From assembly GCF_030816475.1 (NCBI RefSeq), contig NZ_JAUSXF010000001.1:3286001-3350000 (forward strand): 64,000 nt of DNA, in the 5' to 3' direction. Shown piece by piece: positions 6,304-15,878 of the stretch. Source of the DNA: Arthrobacter pascens. Lineage in GTDB: Bacteria; Actinomycetota; Actinomycetes; Actinomycetales; Micrococcaceae. A model generated the notes under the pieces. That model was not told the DNA's origin and ran no database searches. It saw only the letters and a program-made list of their open reading frames with translations. The position numbers and the translations under genes were made by a program. Positions within the stretch are counted from its first letter, which is position 1. Each line of letters begins with the position of its first letter.

Positions 6304-8958
6304 ATGACCTTTATCAAAAATTTAGCCGATACCGGACCAGGCGACATTGCCGTGGCCGGCGGCAAGGCCGTCGGGCTCGGCGGCCTGATCCCGGCCGGGC
6401 TGCCGGTTCCGCCGGGGTTTGTCCTGATCACCGCCGCCTACTCGCACTTCGTCGAGGAAAACAACCTTGCGACGGCGATCCAGGACCTGGCCGCGCTGCC
6501 ACCGGAGGCCTCGCCGCAGGACTATGAGGATGCCTCAAAGCGGATCACAGTCCTGTTCAGGAACGCGACGATTCCTGCCGGGATTGACGCCGAGCTGACC
6601 GAGGCCTACGGGCGTCTCGGTGCCGGGGATACGGCGGTGGCGGTGCGCTCCTCCGCCACCGCCGAGGACCTCGCGTCCGCCAGTTTCGCCGGGCAACAGG
6701 AAACCTACCTGAACGTCCGAGGCGCGGGGGCACTGCGGGCCGCCGTGATCGACTGCTGGGCTTCCCTCTGGACGGCGCGCGCCATGGCCTACCGGGCCCG
6801 CGAAGGCGTGGGACCGCAAGAGGTGCGTCTCGCCGTCGTCGTCCAGCAGATGGTGGAGGCCGACGCCGCGGGGGTCATGTTCACCGCCAACCCCGGCAAC
6901 GGGCGGCGGGACCAGACGGTGATCAGTGCCGCCTGGGGCCTGGGCGAGTCGGTGGTCAGCGGGACAGTCACCACCGATGACCTGGTGGTCGACGTCGGAA
7001 CCGGCACCGTGGTCTCGCGGCGGACGGCCGACAAGGAAGTGATGACGGTCTATGCGGAGAACGGCACCCAGGAGCAGCCGGTGGCGGCAGCCCGCCGTCG
7101 TGAACCTGTGCTTGATGACAGCGCGGCGGCCGAGCTGGCCTCCTTTGGACAGCGGATCGCGGCTCATTTCGGTGCGCCACAGGACATCGAGTGGGCGCGG
7201 GCCGGGGGCAAGTTCTTCATCCTGCAGTCCCGGCCCATCACGGCGCTGCCCGACCCGGCGGCCGACATCCCCGAGACGTGGCCCCTGCCGTATCCGAAGG
7301 GGCTCTACTTCCGGGCGAGCATCGTGGAGCAGCTGCCCGACCCGCTCTCACCGCTGTTCGCCGACATGATTGACGGCTCCGTGGCGCGGTCGCTGAAGAC
7401 CCTGATGGCCGAGGCGCTGGGCAAGAACGCGATCCGCGACGGCGACATCGGACTGCCCACCATCAACGGCTACGCCTACTACTATTACCGCAACTCGGCG
7501 ATGTGGCGGATGATGGGCAAGCTGCCGACGGCGTTGGCGGCACTGGCCCGCGGCAAGGCGCATATGGGGGTGGCCGGCTGGCGGGAGTTTTCGCACCCCC
7601 GGTACGAACGGGTGATTAAGGACTGGCAGGCCAAGCCCCCGGCAGAGCTCAGCGGCGAGGAACTGCTGGAGGGCGTGCAGGAGCTCCTGGACGCCGGCAC
7701 CGTGTACTACACAGCCGTGCAGTCGATCATTCCGCTCGCCGCCACCAGCGAAATCTCCTTCCGCGCGTTCTACGACAAATTCGTCCGGCGCGACGGCGAT
7801 CCCCCGGCCCAGACGTTCCTCCTGGGCTACGACAGCGAACCCATCCGGGCGGAGAAGTCGCTGTACGACCTGGCCGGCTGGGCCCGCAGCGATCCCGGGC
7901 TGACGGCGGCTTTGCTGGAACGGCCGACGGCGGTGCTCGCCGAGTGCCAGCGCACCGGTTCCGTGCCCGAAGGTGTGGATAACGCCCTGTGGCAGGAATG
8001 GCGTTTCGCCTTCCAGGAGCATCTGAACCTTTACGGCCACGCGGTCTACAACCTGGATTTCGCCAGTCCGGTGGCGGCCGACGATCCGTCCGCCCTGCTG
8101 GAGACGGTGAAGTTCTACCTGCGCGGGCAGGGCACCGATCCGCATGAGCGGCAGCGGCTCTCGACCGAGCGGCGGGAGGAGCTCACCAGCCAGATGGCCG
8201 CCCGGCTGGGGCCGCGCCGCCGGGCGGCGTTCCTCCGGCTGCTCCAGTGGGCCCAGGACACCGCACCGATCCGCGAAGACGCACTGGCCGACGTCGGACT
8301 TGCCTGGCCGCTGCTGCGCCGGATGCTGCGCGAACTCGGACAGCGGCTGGCGGGCTCCGGCGTGATCGCGTCGCCCGACGATGTGTTCTGGCTGCGGTTC
8401 CAGGAGCTGCGGAGCGCCGTCGAGTTCGGCCTCGCCGCGCCCGGTGCCCGGGCCGCCGTCGTCATTAGCGGAGCCGACCGGCCCGTCCGCGCGGCCGCCG
8501 TCGAGGAACGCAGGATGCTGTGGCGGGGGCAGGCGAAGGCCGCGGCCCCGCAGATGCTTCCCAAGACCCGCTGGATGGACAAGGCCTTCGGGTCCATGAG
8601 GCCGGCGGGCCCGGAGCAAAAGCCCGGAGACGTGATCAAGGGCGTTGGAGCCAGTGCCGGCCGGGTCAGCGCTCCCGCCCGCGTACTGTCCGGGCCACAG
8701 GACTTCGGCACCATGCAGCCCGGGGACGTCCTGGTGGCCCGCATCACCACTCCCGCCTGGACATCACTCTTCGCGATGGCCTCGGCCGTCGTCACCGACG
8801 TGGGCGGCCCGCTGAGCCACAGCTCCATCGTGGCCCGCGAATACGGCATCCCTGCGGTCCTCGGCACCGGGGTTGCCACGCAGCGGCTTGCCACCGGCCA
8901 GCAGATTATGGTGGATGGCGACGCCGGTACCGTCACCATCGAGCGGACGGCCACCTAG
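6304..8958 (+). CDS. PEP-utilizing phosphotransferase, rifampin phosphotransferase (Rph)-like
   Basis: Protein of 884 residues with the three-part architecture of rifampin phosphotransferases and PEP synthases. An N-terminal ATP-grasp/PPDK domain covers about 1-320 (GGKAVGLGGL, VRSSATAEDLASASFAGQQ, SRPITALPDP). A divergent central substrate domain covers about 330-780. A C-terminal swivelling phosphohistidine domain follows, with GGPLSHSSIVAREYGIP and the presumed catalytic His839. Rph enzymes move the beta-phosphate of ATP through this His onto rifampin. The middle domain decides the substrate and is not obviously that of Rph, so resistance is only a possibility. It probably forms an operon with the reductase gene 15 bases downstream. 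Confidence 0.85.
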   Translation: MTFIKNLADTGPGDIAVAGGKAVGLGGLIPAGLPVPPGFVLITAAYSHFVEENNLATAIQDLAALPPEASPQDYEDASKRITVLFRNATIPAGIDAELTEAYGRLGAGDTAVAVRSSATAEDLASASFAGQQETYLNVRGAGALRAAVIDCWASLWTARAMAYRAREGVGPQEVRLAVVVQQMVEADAAGVMFTANPGNGRRDQTVISAAWGLGESVVSGTVTTDDLVVDVGTGTVVSRRTADKEVMTVYAENGTQEQPVAAARRREPVLDDSAAAELASFGQRIAAHFGAPQDIEWARAGGKFFILQSRPITALPDPAADIPETWPLPYPKGLYFRASIVEQLPDPLSPLFADMIDGSVARSLKTLMAEALGKNAIRDGDIGLPTINGYAYYYYRNSAMWRMMGKLPTALAALARGKAHMGVAGWREFSHPRYERVIKDWQAKPPAELSGEELLEGVQELLDAGTVYYTAVQSIIPLAATSEISFRAFYDKFVRRDGDPPAQTFLLGYDSEPIRAEKSLYDLAGWARSDPGLTAALLERPTAVLAECQRTGSVPEGVDNALWQEWRFAFQEHLNLYGHAVYNLDFASPVAADDPSALLETVKFYLRGQGTDPHERQRLSTERREELTSQMAARLGPRRRAAFLRLLQWAQDTAPIREDALADVGLAWPLLRRMLRELGQRLAGSGVIASPDDVFWLRFQELRSAVEFGLAAPGARAAVVISGADRPVRAAAVEERRMLWRGQAKAAAPQMLPKTRWMDKAFGSMRPAGPEQKPGDVIKGVGASAGRVSAPARVLSGPQDFGTMQPGDVLVARITTPAWTSLFAMASAVVTDVGGPLSHSSIVAREYGIPAVLGTGVATQRLATGQQIMVDGDAGTVTIERTAT

Positions 8959-8973
8959 GAAAGGCATTCACCC

Positions 8974-9870
8974 ATGCGGATACTCGTCGTCGGAGCCGGA
9001 GCCACAGGCGGGGCGTTCGGTACCCTCCTGCAGGAAGCGGGCCGGGATGTCACGTTTCTGGTGCGGCCGCTCAGGCAGGAGGTGCTTCGCCGCGACGGGT
9101 TGCGCTTCGTCTCCCCCACGGCTGACAGGACGCACCCGGTGCAGACCACCACGGCCACGGATGGGCCAGAGGCCTTCGATCTGATCCTGGTCACGGTCAA
9201 AGCCACCTCGTTCGAGGGCGCACTGGGCGACATGGGCGCTTTTGTCGGGCCTGGAACCACCATCATTCCCATCCTCAACGGCATGGCGCATATGGACCGC
9301 CTTGAGCAGCTGTACCCCGGCCAGGTACTCGGCGGGCTGGCCCGGATCGTCGCCACCCTCGACGGCGATGTGGTCCGGCAGCGGACGGCCCTCACTTCCC
9401 TGACGGTCGGCGGGCTGAACGGGAACCCTGTCCCGGCCGATGTTTCCGATGCTCTGGCCGTGCCCGGCGTCGACTTCTCGGTTGTGGACGACGTCATGGG
9501 CGCGCTGTGGGAGAAGTGGGCATTCATCGCTTCCGCGGGGATCGTCAATTGCCTGTTCCGGGCGCCGGTCGGACGGATCCTCGACGCCGGCGGGGAGTCC
9601 AGGATCCTGGAGGCCATCAGTGAAACCGAAGCCGTGGCGGCAGCGGCAGGACATCCCGTTTCCGACGCCGGTCACGCACAGGCCGTCGGTTTGCTCACCG
9701 AGCCGGGATCGGGCTTCACCTCCTCCCTCTACCGGGACCTGAGCGCAGGGCTCCCCTCCGAAGCCGAGCACATCCTCGGCGACCTCGCCACCAGAGCCCG
9801 CAGTCTCAACGTGCCGACGCCGCTGCTGGACCTCACCCTCATCCAGGTCAGGGCCGGCCTCCCGGTCTGA
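8974..9870 (+). CDS. Ketopantoate reductase family protein (PanE/ApbA-like)
   Basis: Protein of 298 residues with an N-terminal NADP-binding Rossmann motif (GAGATGG) and the C-terminal helical domain of 2-dehydropantoate 2-reductases. The conserved Lys (LWEKWAF) and Asn (ILNGM) regions are visible. Family members reduce ketopantoate for coenzyme A synthesis, but genomes carry several paralogs with other 2-keto substrates. It lies close behind the PEP-utilizing gene with a good AGGAAAGG site, so it may share that unit's function rather than pantothenate synthesis. Confidence 0.85.
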   Translation: MRILVVGAGATGGAFGTLLQEAGRDVTFLVRPLRQEVLRRDGLRFVSPTADRTHPVQTTTATDGPEAFDLILVTVKATSFEGALGDMGAFVGPGTTIIPILNGMAHMDRLEQLYPGQVLGGLARIVATLDGDVVRQRTALTSLTVGGLNGNPVPADVSDALAVPGVDFSVVDDVMGALWEKWAFIASAGIVNCLFRAPVGRILDAGGESRILEAISETEAVAAAAGHPVSDAGHAQAVGLLTEPGSGFTSSLYRDLSAGLPSEAEHILGDLATRARSLNVPTPLLDLTLIQVRAGLPV

Positions 9871-10030
9871 ATACGGAGCTCCCGCTCATCGGCGTCGACC
9901 AGGAGCGACCACCCGCCGTCGGGCTTTACCACCACCTATTGAAGACCATTGACCCCCCGGCCTATCCTGCACGGAAAGATCGAAACAATGGGACGCCCTT
10001 TGACGCCTGCGACTATAGTGGCGCGGCGCG

Positions 10031-10768
10031 TTAGCTAGCCTTCTGCGGGTCGGCGGCCCTGTGGAACTGGTAGACCTCAACGTGGTCGTCCTTGAGCACG
10101 AATCGGGTGAGACCCTGGGCCTGGAACCACACGATCTCCGCGACGGTCTCGAGGCCTTTGGGGGAACACCCTTCGGCGCCGTTCCTCTCGCGAATCGCCT
10201 CGTCGGCCACGAGCAGGCAGACCGTGCCGTAGCGAGACTGTCCGCTCCAGACGCTGAGGCCCCCGAAGTCCTCGTATTCCCGCAATTCATTGGCGCTGAG
10301 ACCCAGCGCGTCGAGAGTGCCGAGGTTGTCTTGCGGCTCATCGGCGTCCGCACCGACCGACTTCAATGCGAGCACGAAGTCCGGCGCAGGCACGTCGTCT
10401 AAACGGTGCTGCGCATCTGGGGCGGGCAGCGCCGTTTCCGTCAACGTGTTGGCCGGGATTGCGGTGGGCTCATCAGCACGCAGCTGCGACAGCCAGGCGA
10501 CGTGAACCGTGATCAGGGCGAGGGCAGCGGTGGCGCCGCCGAGGATCATTAACCAGCGGCGGCGGCGCCACCACGGTACCGCGGGGACGCTCGGGCCGGG
10601 ATCGATGACGGGAGTCAGCTGTCGGTGTTGGGAGGCCTCCAGTTCGGAAAGCCGAGCCTGAGCCGCCACATCCCCCGCGATGTCGCCATCCCGTCCGTAC
10701 GCGCGTCGCCGCAGGCGCTCCAACTCGCCAGCGTCCACGCCCTCTACCGACCGCAGCGGGCCATCCAT
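10031..10768 (-). CDS. Hypothetical single-pass membrane protein
   Basis: A charged, Arg-rich N-terminal cytoplasmic segment (ELERLRRRAYGRDGDI) is followed by one transmembrane helix at about residues 76-95, preceded by WWRRRRW, and an extracytoplasmic domain of about 140 residues. The shape is seen in many uncharacterised actinobacterial proteins. I place the start at the ATG at 10768 because the conserved-looking part begins there; an upstream ATG at 10837 is also possible. Function unknown. Confidence 0.7.
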   Translation of the reverse strand: MDGPLRSVEGVDAGELERLRRRAYGRDGDIAGDVAAQARLSELEASQHRQLTPVIDPGPSVPAVPWWRRRRWLMILGGATAALALITVHVAWLSQLRADEPTAIPANTLTETALPAPDAQHRLDDVPAPDFVLALKSVGADADEPQDNLGTLDALGLSANELREYEDFGGLSVWSGQSRYGTVCLLVADEAIRERNGAEGCSPKGLETVAEIVWFQAQGLTRFVLKDDHVEVYQFHRAADPQKAS

Positions 10769-11007
10769 GCCCTGATTATCCACCCGGGCACCATCCGGGC
10801 CTAGAGGCATGAGCCATACTTTCGGGGACCATTCCATACTGGAGTTGGCATCCTCGTTCGAAGCACGTTGCCAGCGGCTGGCCGGATCACACGCCGCTCA
10901 CGTCGAGGGGCCGCCCGCCGTCGATATACTCCAAACATGCCAATCACTCGCCTCGACCCAGGCATCCACCCCCAGCCGTCCCCCATTAAGCAGCACGGGA
11001 GCTATCT

Positions 11008-12033
11008 GTGAGCGGCGGTCTCGTCGCCCTGCTGGATGACGTCGCAGCCCTGGCGCGCATAGCGGCCGCCTCGGTGGACGACGTCGCTGCCGGAGCGGCC
11101 AAGGCCGGGGCCAAGGCCGCCGGCGTGGTGATCGACGACGCCGCCGTGACCCCGCAGTACGTGTCCGGGGCGGACCCGTCCCGCGAACTGCCGATGATCA
11201 AGCGGATTTTCTGGGGCTCGCTCCGGAACAAGCTGCTGATCATCCTTCCGGCGCTGCTGCTCGTCAGCGCCTTCGTCCCGTGGGCCATCCCGTTCATCCT
11301 CATGCTGGGCGGCACCTACCTCTGCTACGAGGGCGCCGAAAAGGTATGGCACAAGCTCCGCGGCCACCACACCGCGGACGAAGATACACCGGCGGTTGAA
11401 CGGGGCCCCGAGGCGGAGGCAAAGGTCGTCAAAGGCGCCATCACCACCGACTTCATCCTGTCCTGCGAGATCATGGTCATCGCGATGAATGAGGTGGCCC
11501 ATGAGTCCTTGTGGGTCCGGGCGCTCATCTTGGTGTTCGTGGCGCTCGTGATCACTGCGCTTGTGTACGGTGCCGTGGCGCTCATCGTCAAGATGGACGA
11601 CGTCGGCATGCACCTGGCCGCTAAGGATTCCGCGGGCTCCCAGCGCTTCGGCGGGCTGCTCGTCAAGGGGATGCCCTCGGTGCTGGCCGCGATAACGTTC
11701 GTCGGGACGATCGCCATGCTTTGGGTTGGCGGTCACATCATGGTGCAGGGGGCGCACGACCTTGGCTGGCACGGGCCGTATGACTTAATCCATCTCCTTG
11801 AGGCACCTTTCGCGGGGATCCCCGTGGTGGGAGGCTTCCTGGCCTGGCTCCTGGACACCCTGTGCTCGGCCGTCATCGGGCTCGTTTGGGGCATCGTCGT
11901 CATGGCTATCGTGCATCCGCTGCTCAAAGTGCTGCCGTTCGGAAAAAAGAATGGCGGGCACGAGGAGGGCGACATCCGCGCCGAACTTGCCGGCTACCGG
12001 CCCACGAAACACGACGGCGATAAGTCCGCTTAG
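11008..12033 (+). CDS. DUF808 family membrane protein (YedI-like)
   Basis: Protein of 341 residues starting at a GTG behind GGGAG. The N-terminal MSGGLVALLDDVAALA segment and the repeated transmembrane helices identify the DUF808/YedI family of inner-membrane proteins with no established function. Helices lie at about residues 75-110, 150-195, 225-255 and 280-320. Single gene. Confidence 0.9.
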   Translation: MSGGLVALLDDVAALARIAAASVDDVAAGAAKAGAKAAGVVIDDAAVTPQYVSGADPSRELPMIKRIFWGSLRNKLLIILPALLLVSAFVPWAIPFILMLGGTYLCYEGAEKVWHKLRGHHTADEDTPAVERGPEAEAKVVKGAITTDFILSCEIMVIAMNEVAHESLWVRALILVFVALVITALVYGAVALIVKMDDVGMHLAAKDSAGSQRFGGLLVKGMPSVLAAITFVGTIAMLWVGGHIMVQGAHDLGWHGPYDLIHLLEAPFAGIPVVGGFLAWLLDTLCSAVIGLVWGIVVMAIVHPLLKVLPFGKKNGGHEEGDIRAELAGYRPTKHDGDKSA

Positions 12034-12085
12034 CCCGCATCCTCCCCGCCCAGCTCCCCGAAGGCGCCAACGAGGAACTACTTCA

Positions 12086-13600
12086 TCAGGGCTCCCCCGC
12101 CCTCCCCTGAGGTTGCGCGTGCGCCGCCCTCGCCGCCTCATAGCTGCTGTCGAACGGCAGCGAGTCCATCTCCAGAAGAGGGTTGTCGTCCTGCGTCGCC
12201 ACGAGCTCACGGGCCGCTTCATCCGAGTCCACGCTGGGCATCGACCCGGGCAGGTGCCGCCGGGCGGATTCCGGCAGGAAGTAGATGGTGACTGCAGCGA
12301 TCGCCGAGGTGGCCACCAGGTAGTACGCGGGCATCATGTCGTTGCCCGTCGCCTGGATGAGCGAGGCGATGATGAACGGGGTGGTGCCACCAAAGATGGC
12401 GACGGCAAAGTTGTAAGCGATGCCCATGGCCCCGTAGCGGTGGGCCGTAGGGAACAGCGCCGGCAACGCCGAGGCGAGATTGGCGACGAAAAACGTGACC
12501 GGGAAGGCGACAAAGGCCAGGCCCGTGAGAGTGGCCGGAATGGTTCCTATCGAGAGCAGAAGGAACGCCGGGATGGCTAGAACCACCGTGCTGAGTGCAC
12601 CGATCCAGAGCACGGGGCGTCGCCCGATCTTGTCCGAAAGGTGCCCGGTGAAGGGGATGCACAACGACATGACCACCAGGATGGGGATGGTCAGCAGCGT
12701 TCCGTGGATCTCGTCGTATCCCTTGTTGCTCGTCAGGTACGTCGGCATATACGACGTGAGGGCATAGCCCACCGTGTTGGCGGCAGCCACCAGAATCATG
12801 GCCAGCACGATCCTGCGCCAGTGGGCCTTGAAGATCCCCACCGGGCCCAGGGGCCCGATCACCTCGCCGGTCTCGGGATGCCGGGCGGCTTCCTCTTCCT
12901 GTTCCAGGGTTGCCTGGAACGTTGGTGACTCCTCAATCTTCATCCGGAAGTAGATGGCGACGATGCCGAGCGGACCGGCGACCAGGAACGGGATGCGCCA
13001 GCCCCACGCCTCCATCTGGTCCTGGCCCAGCATCAGCTGAAGGACGGAAACCAGTCCGGCGCCAAGCGCGAAGCCCAGGTAGCTGCCCATGTCCAGGAAA
13101 CTGACGAAGAAGCCCCGGCGCCTGTCCGGTGAATGCTCACAGACGAACGTCGTGGCGCCGGCGTACTCACCGCCGGTGGAAAACCCCTGGATCAGCTTGG
13201 TGACCACGAGAAGCACGGCAGCCCAGATGCCCAGCACCGCATAACCCGGGAGGAGGCCGACGACGAACGTCGCCGCCGCCATGAGCATCAAGGTCATCGC
13301 CAGGACCTTCTGGCGCCCGATCTTGTCGCCCAGCCAGCCGAAGAAGATGCCGCCCAGGGGACGGGCGATAAACGTGGCCCCGAAAGTTCCCAACAGGAAC
13401 AGGTTCTGCACGGCTTTGTCCGCTTCGGGCAGGAACACCGGGCCCATGGTGGTGATCAGGTAACCGAACACACCGACGTCGTACCACTCCATCGTGTTGC
13501 CGACGATGGTGCCGCCCAGCGCTTTCCTCAGCGTCCGATGGTTAACGACGTTGATGTCCGGCACCTGGAGGCGGCGGATCTTCGGGGGCTGCGCGGTCAT
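12086..13600 (-). CDS. MFS transporter, metabolite:H+ symporter (MHS) family
   Basis: Protein of 504 residues with about twelve transmembrane helices and the MHS signatures GNTMEWYDVGVFGY near the N-terminus, GWLGDKIGRQ between helices 2 and 3, and IQGFSTGGEYAGATTFVCEH. The family, which includes ProP, takes up osmolytes or organic acids with protons; the substrate cannot be read from sequence. A long acidic C-terminal tail follows the last helix. The ATG at 13600 has GGGAGGACC upstream. The longer open frame extending to 13873 lacks the look of coding sequence. Confidence 0.9.
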   Translation of the reverse strand: MTAQPPKIRRLQVPDINVVNHRTLRKALGGTIVGNTMEWYDVGVFGYLITTMGPVFLPEADKAVQNLFLLGTFGATFIARPLGGIFFGWLGDKIGRQKVLAMTLMLMAAATFVVGLLPGYAVLGIWAAVLLVVTKLIQGFSTGGEYAGATTFVCEHSPDRRRGFFVSFLDMGSYLGFALGAGLVSVLQLMLGQDQMEAWGWRIPFLVAGPLGIVAIYFRMKIEESPTFQATLEQEEEAARHPETGEVIGPLGPVGIFKAHWRRIVLAMILVAAANTVGYALTSYMPTYLTSNKGYDEIHGTLLTIPILVVMSLCIPFTGHLSDKIGRRPVLWIGALSTVVLAIPAFLLLSIGTIPATLTGLAFVAFPVTFFVANLASALPALFPTAHRYGAMGIAYNFAVAIFGGTTPFIIASLIQATGNDMMPAYYLVATSAIAAVTIYFLPESARRHLPGSMPSVDSDEAARELVATQDDNPLLEMDSLPFDSSYEAARAAHAQPQGRAGEP

Positions 13601-13991
13601 AACTTCGGTCCTCCCGCAACAACGTTCAGGTGGTCCCGGCACTGGCTTTGTTGCATTTTGATTCCTCCACTGGAGGTCACGCGCCGTCCCCACACAGCGC
13701 CGTCGTCGGCTTCGGGTCAGCGAAACGGCCGAACCCAAGTGCCCGGCAATCGTGCCGGACTGTCCAGAGGAGTCCAATGTCCGCCGCGGAAGGAATTCTG
13801 CGTTTAGTCCTGTCCCATGGGCATCGAGACTCTTTGCGGTGCTCCGAACATTTTGGCACCGCTGCCCGGGCACATCAATGACATTACGTTGCCTAGCCTC
13901 TGGTCAAAGCCGCTGTTGCGCCGGGCCGGGGGCGCCGACTGACGGCCGCCCCGCAGGTGGGGTGGCCGTCAGTTTCAATGCGCTGTTGGTG
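13601..13991. other. Intergenic region upstream of the MHS transporter
   Basis: No gene is supported in this 391-base stretch. Its left part is the leader and promoter region of the transporter on the minus strand. Its right end holds the stem-loop that ends the DJ-1/PfpI gene. Confidence 0.5.
13938..13973. terminator. Stem-loop terminator of the DJ-1/PfpI gene
   Basis: ACTGACGGCC and GGCCGTCAGT form a perfect 10-bp stem, extended by a G-T wobble and CCCC/GGGG around a 6-base loop. It sits 18 bases beyond the stop of the gene to its right. Confidence 0.65.
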
Positions 13992-14768
13992 TTAGTGCCC
14001 GGCTTCTGCTGCAGCTTTCTTCGCGTTTTTCTGGGCGTCCTTCTCAGAGCGGAGAGTCTCCGTCTCGTGCCGTTCCTCGGCTTTTTCCTGGTGGATGAGC
14101 TCTGCGAAGAGCTTCTCCATCTCCTTGGCCACGCCCGCTGCTGAAGCCGGGTTCTGGCCCGTCACGAGCCGGTCATCAACCACCACCATTTCCTCGAAGA
14201 CATCAGAGGAGACGTGGGTAGCACCCTGTTCCTCAAGTCGGTCTGCCAGAAAGAACGGGATGACCTTGTCCTTCCCTGCGGCAACCTCCTCGTCGTTGGT
14301 GAAGGCGGCAACTTTCCGCCCCTCAACGAGGCGAAGCCCGTTCTCCAATTCGACGTTCAGCAGGCCGGCCGGTCCGTGGCAGACAGCGCCCACCAAGCCG
14401 CCGGCGTTGTAGACGCTTGCCACGAGATTCTGCAATCCTTCGCTCTCCGGGAAGTCCCACATGGTGCCATGGCCGCCCACGAGGAAGACGGCGTCGTACT
14501 GGCCGGGATCAACGACGTCGACTCGGGCAGTGTTGTAGAGACCGGCGCGCGTAGTCTCATCCTCCGTAAAGGCGACCTGGATGGGATCTCCTGGGTCCAC
14601 CTCGTCGCGCGGGGGCTGGCCGCCCTGGATGGACGCAAAGTCGACGAAATGCCCGGAATCCTTGAACACCTTCCAGGGATGTGCCGCCTCGGCCACGTTG
14701 TAGCCGGTCTTCTCTCCGGTGTCGCCCATCTCGGAAACGCTGGTCAGTACCATGAGGATTTTCTTCAT
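13992..14768 (-). CDS. DJ-1/PfpI family protein (Hsp31-like class I glutamine amidotransferase fold)
   Basis: Protein of 258 residues. The nucleophile elbow GAVCHGPAGL carries the reactive Cys, and VGGHGTMWDFPE is typical of the Hsp31/HchA-like branch, whose members act as glyoxalase III, deglycase-like or chaperone proteins. A Lys/Glu-rich helical tail after about residue 225 is unusual in length. AAGGAG lies eight bases before the ATG. Confidence 0.88.
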   Translation of the reverse strand: MKKILMVLTSVSEMGDTGEKTGYNVAEAAHPWKVFKDSGHFVDFASIQGGQPPRDEVDPGDPIQVAFTEDETTRAGLYNTARVDVVDPGQYDAVFLVGGHGTMWDFPESEGLQNLVASVYNAGGLVGAVCHGPAGLLNVELENGLRLVEGRKVAAFTNDEEVAAGKDKVIPFFLADRLEEQGATHVSSDVFEEMVVVDDRLVTGQNPASAAGVAKEMEKLFAELIHQEKAEERHETETLRSEKDAQKNAKKAAAEAGH

Positions 14769-14839
14769 GAAGTGCTCCTTTCGTCCGGGTCCCACCCTAC
14801 GCCCAGCCCAATTTGGGCCCTCCGCGTCTTAGACAGGAG

Positions 14840-15736
14840 TCAGAGAGTGGCAAGGACGCCCCTGGCGCTTTCCACCAGGACATGGGTGCCTGCCTGAACA
14901 TGTACGACTTCGCCGTCAATCTGGCACGGAACAGCATTCCGCGTCGTGAAGGCATAGCTGCTGACGCTGGGTTGGCGCCCCAGTCCCATAGTGACGGCCC
15001 GAAGGGTCATCAGGGCCATCTTCCAACGCCCGGCATGGGGCAACGTCACCACCTCGAACTGTCCATCGTCCGGGTGGTTCGACTCGCTGACCCTCCCATA
15101 CTTCGCCATCCGCGAGATGTTGGCCAGGATCAGACTGTCGAATTGTGCGGTTGCCCCGTCGGCCCGAACGAGCTCAAACGGCCTCAGGCCAGAGAGCGTC
15201 CGGGCAACGGAGAGGAGCTCGAGGACTTTCCCTTTTCCGCCCTTATCGATCCCGATAGCCATCAACGGTGTAAGTCCGAACCCCACATATGAGTGGGCGT
15301 ACTGAACCTGCTCCCGATGTGCGCCGCGGAACGTTATGCGCAACAAGTCGATGCGACGGACCCGGCTCTCGCGGATGGCCTCCGTAAACGGCCTCACCGG
15401 CCTGCTCCTGTGATGATCATTGGCGTTACCTGCAGGGAGCACAGTGCACACCGCCCTGCTGGCGGGAACGTCCATCACGCCGTTGACAACCTCGTTGTAC
15501 CCGCCATCGCCGCTGACTGAAACTATCAGCGGGGCCCCGGCCGCGGCCGCGGACCGCGCCAGATCGCGGGCGTGCCCCGCAAAGTTCGTCGGCAGCAGCT
15601 CGATGGGCAGGCCCGGCAGATCAGTGGCAAGATCACGCTGCAGGTCATCAATCCGCGTGGCCATTCCGGCTTTTCCCGGATTGAAGATCAGGACCACGCG
15701 GTCAAATGGGACGGCAGGTGCCCGGTCATCAGCCAT
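14840..15736 (-). CDS. Diacylglycerol kinase/LCB5-like lipid kinase family protein
   Basis: Protein of 298 residues with the DAGK catalytic signature SGDGGYNEVVNG (the glycine-rich ATP loop) after an N-terminal FNPGKAG motif. C-terminal beta-sandwich features (CQIDGEVV) match bacterial YegS/DgkB-type kinases. These phosphorylate diacylglycerol or related lipids at the inner face of the membrane. GGAGGACG precedes the start. The family is clear; the lipid substrate is not. Confidence 0.85.
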   Translation of the reverse strand: MADDRAPAVPFDRVVLIFNPGKAGMATRIDDLQRDLATDLPGLPIELLPTNFAGHARDLARSAAAAGAPLIVSVSGDGGYNEVVNGVMDVPASRAVCTVLPAGNANDHHRSRPVRPFTEAIRESRVRRIDLLRITFRGAHREQVQYAHSYVGFGLTPLMAIGIDKGGKGKVLELLSVARTLSGLRPFELVRADGATAQFDSLILANISRMAKYGRVSESNHPDDGQFEVVTLPHAGRWKMALMTLRAVTMGLGRQPSVSSYAFTTRNAVPCQIDGEVVHVQAGTHVLVESARGVLATL

Positions 15737-15878
15737 GCGCCCGTCCTCCAGTCCCGGTTGCGGTCGAGTCCAGCCTAGCCGTGGATACTCTCCCCCAGGG
15801 CCTTGCCGTGGGCTCTCTTACGCGTTCTTCACCCTTCCCCTAATCCTGTACACAGTCCTCCGCTACAGCACCCCTGCC

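Noticed and set aside
7348..8619. A 423-codon minus-strand open frame within the Rph-like gene
   Set aside because: It lies opposite a convincing PEP-utilizing enzyme and reads as Arg/Pro/Gly-rich low-complexity sequence.
13601..13873. N-terminal extension of the MHS transporter
   Set aside because: The extra 91 residues are not membrane-like or conserved-looking, while ATG 13600 has a good ribosome site and matches family length.
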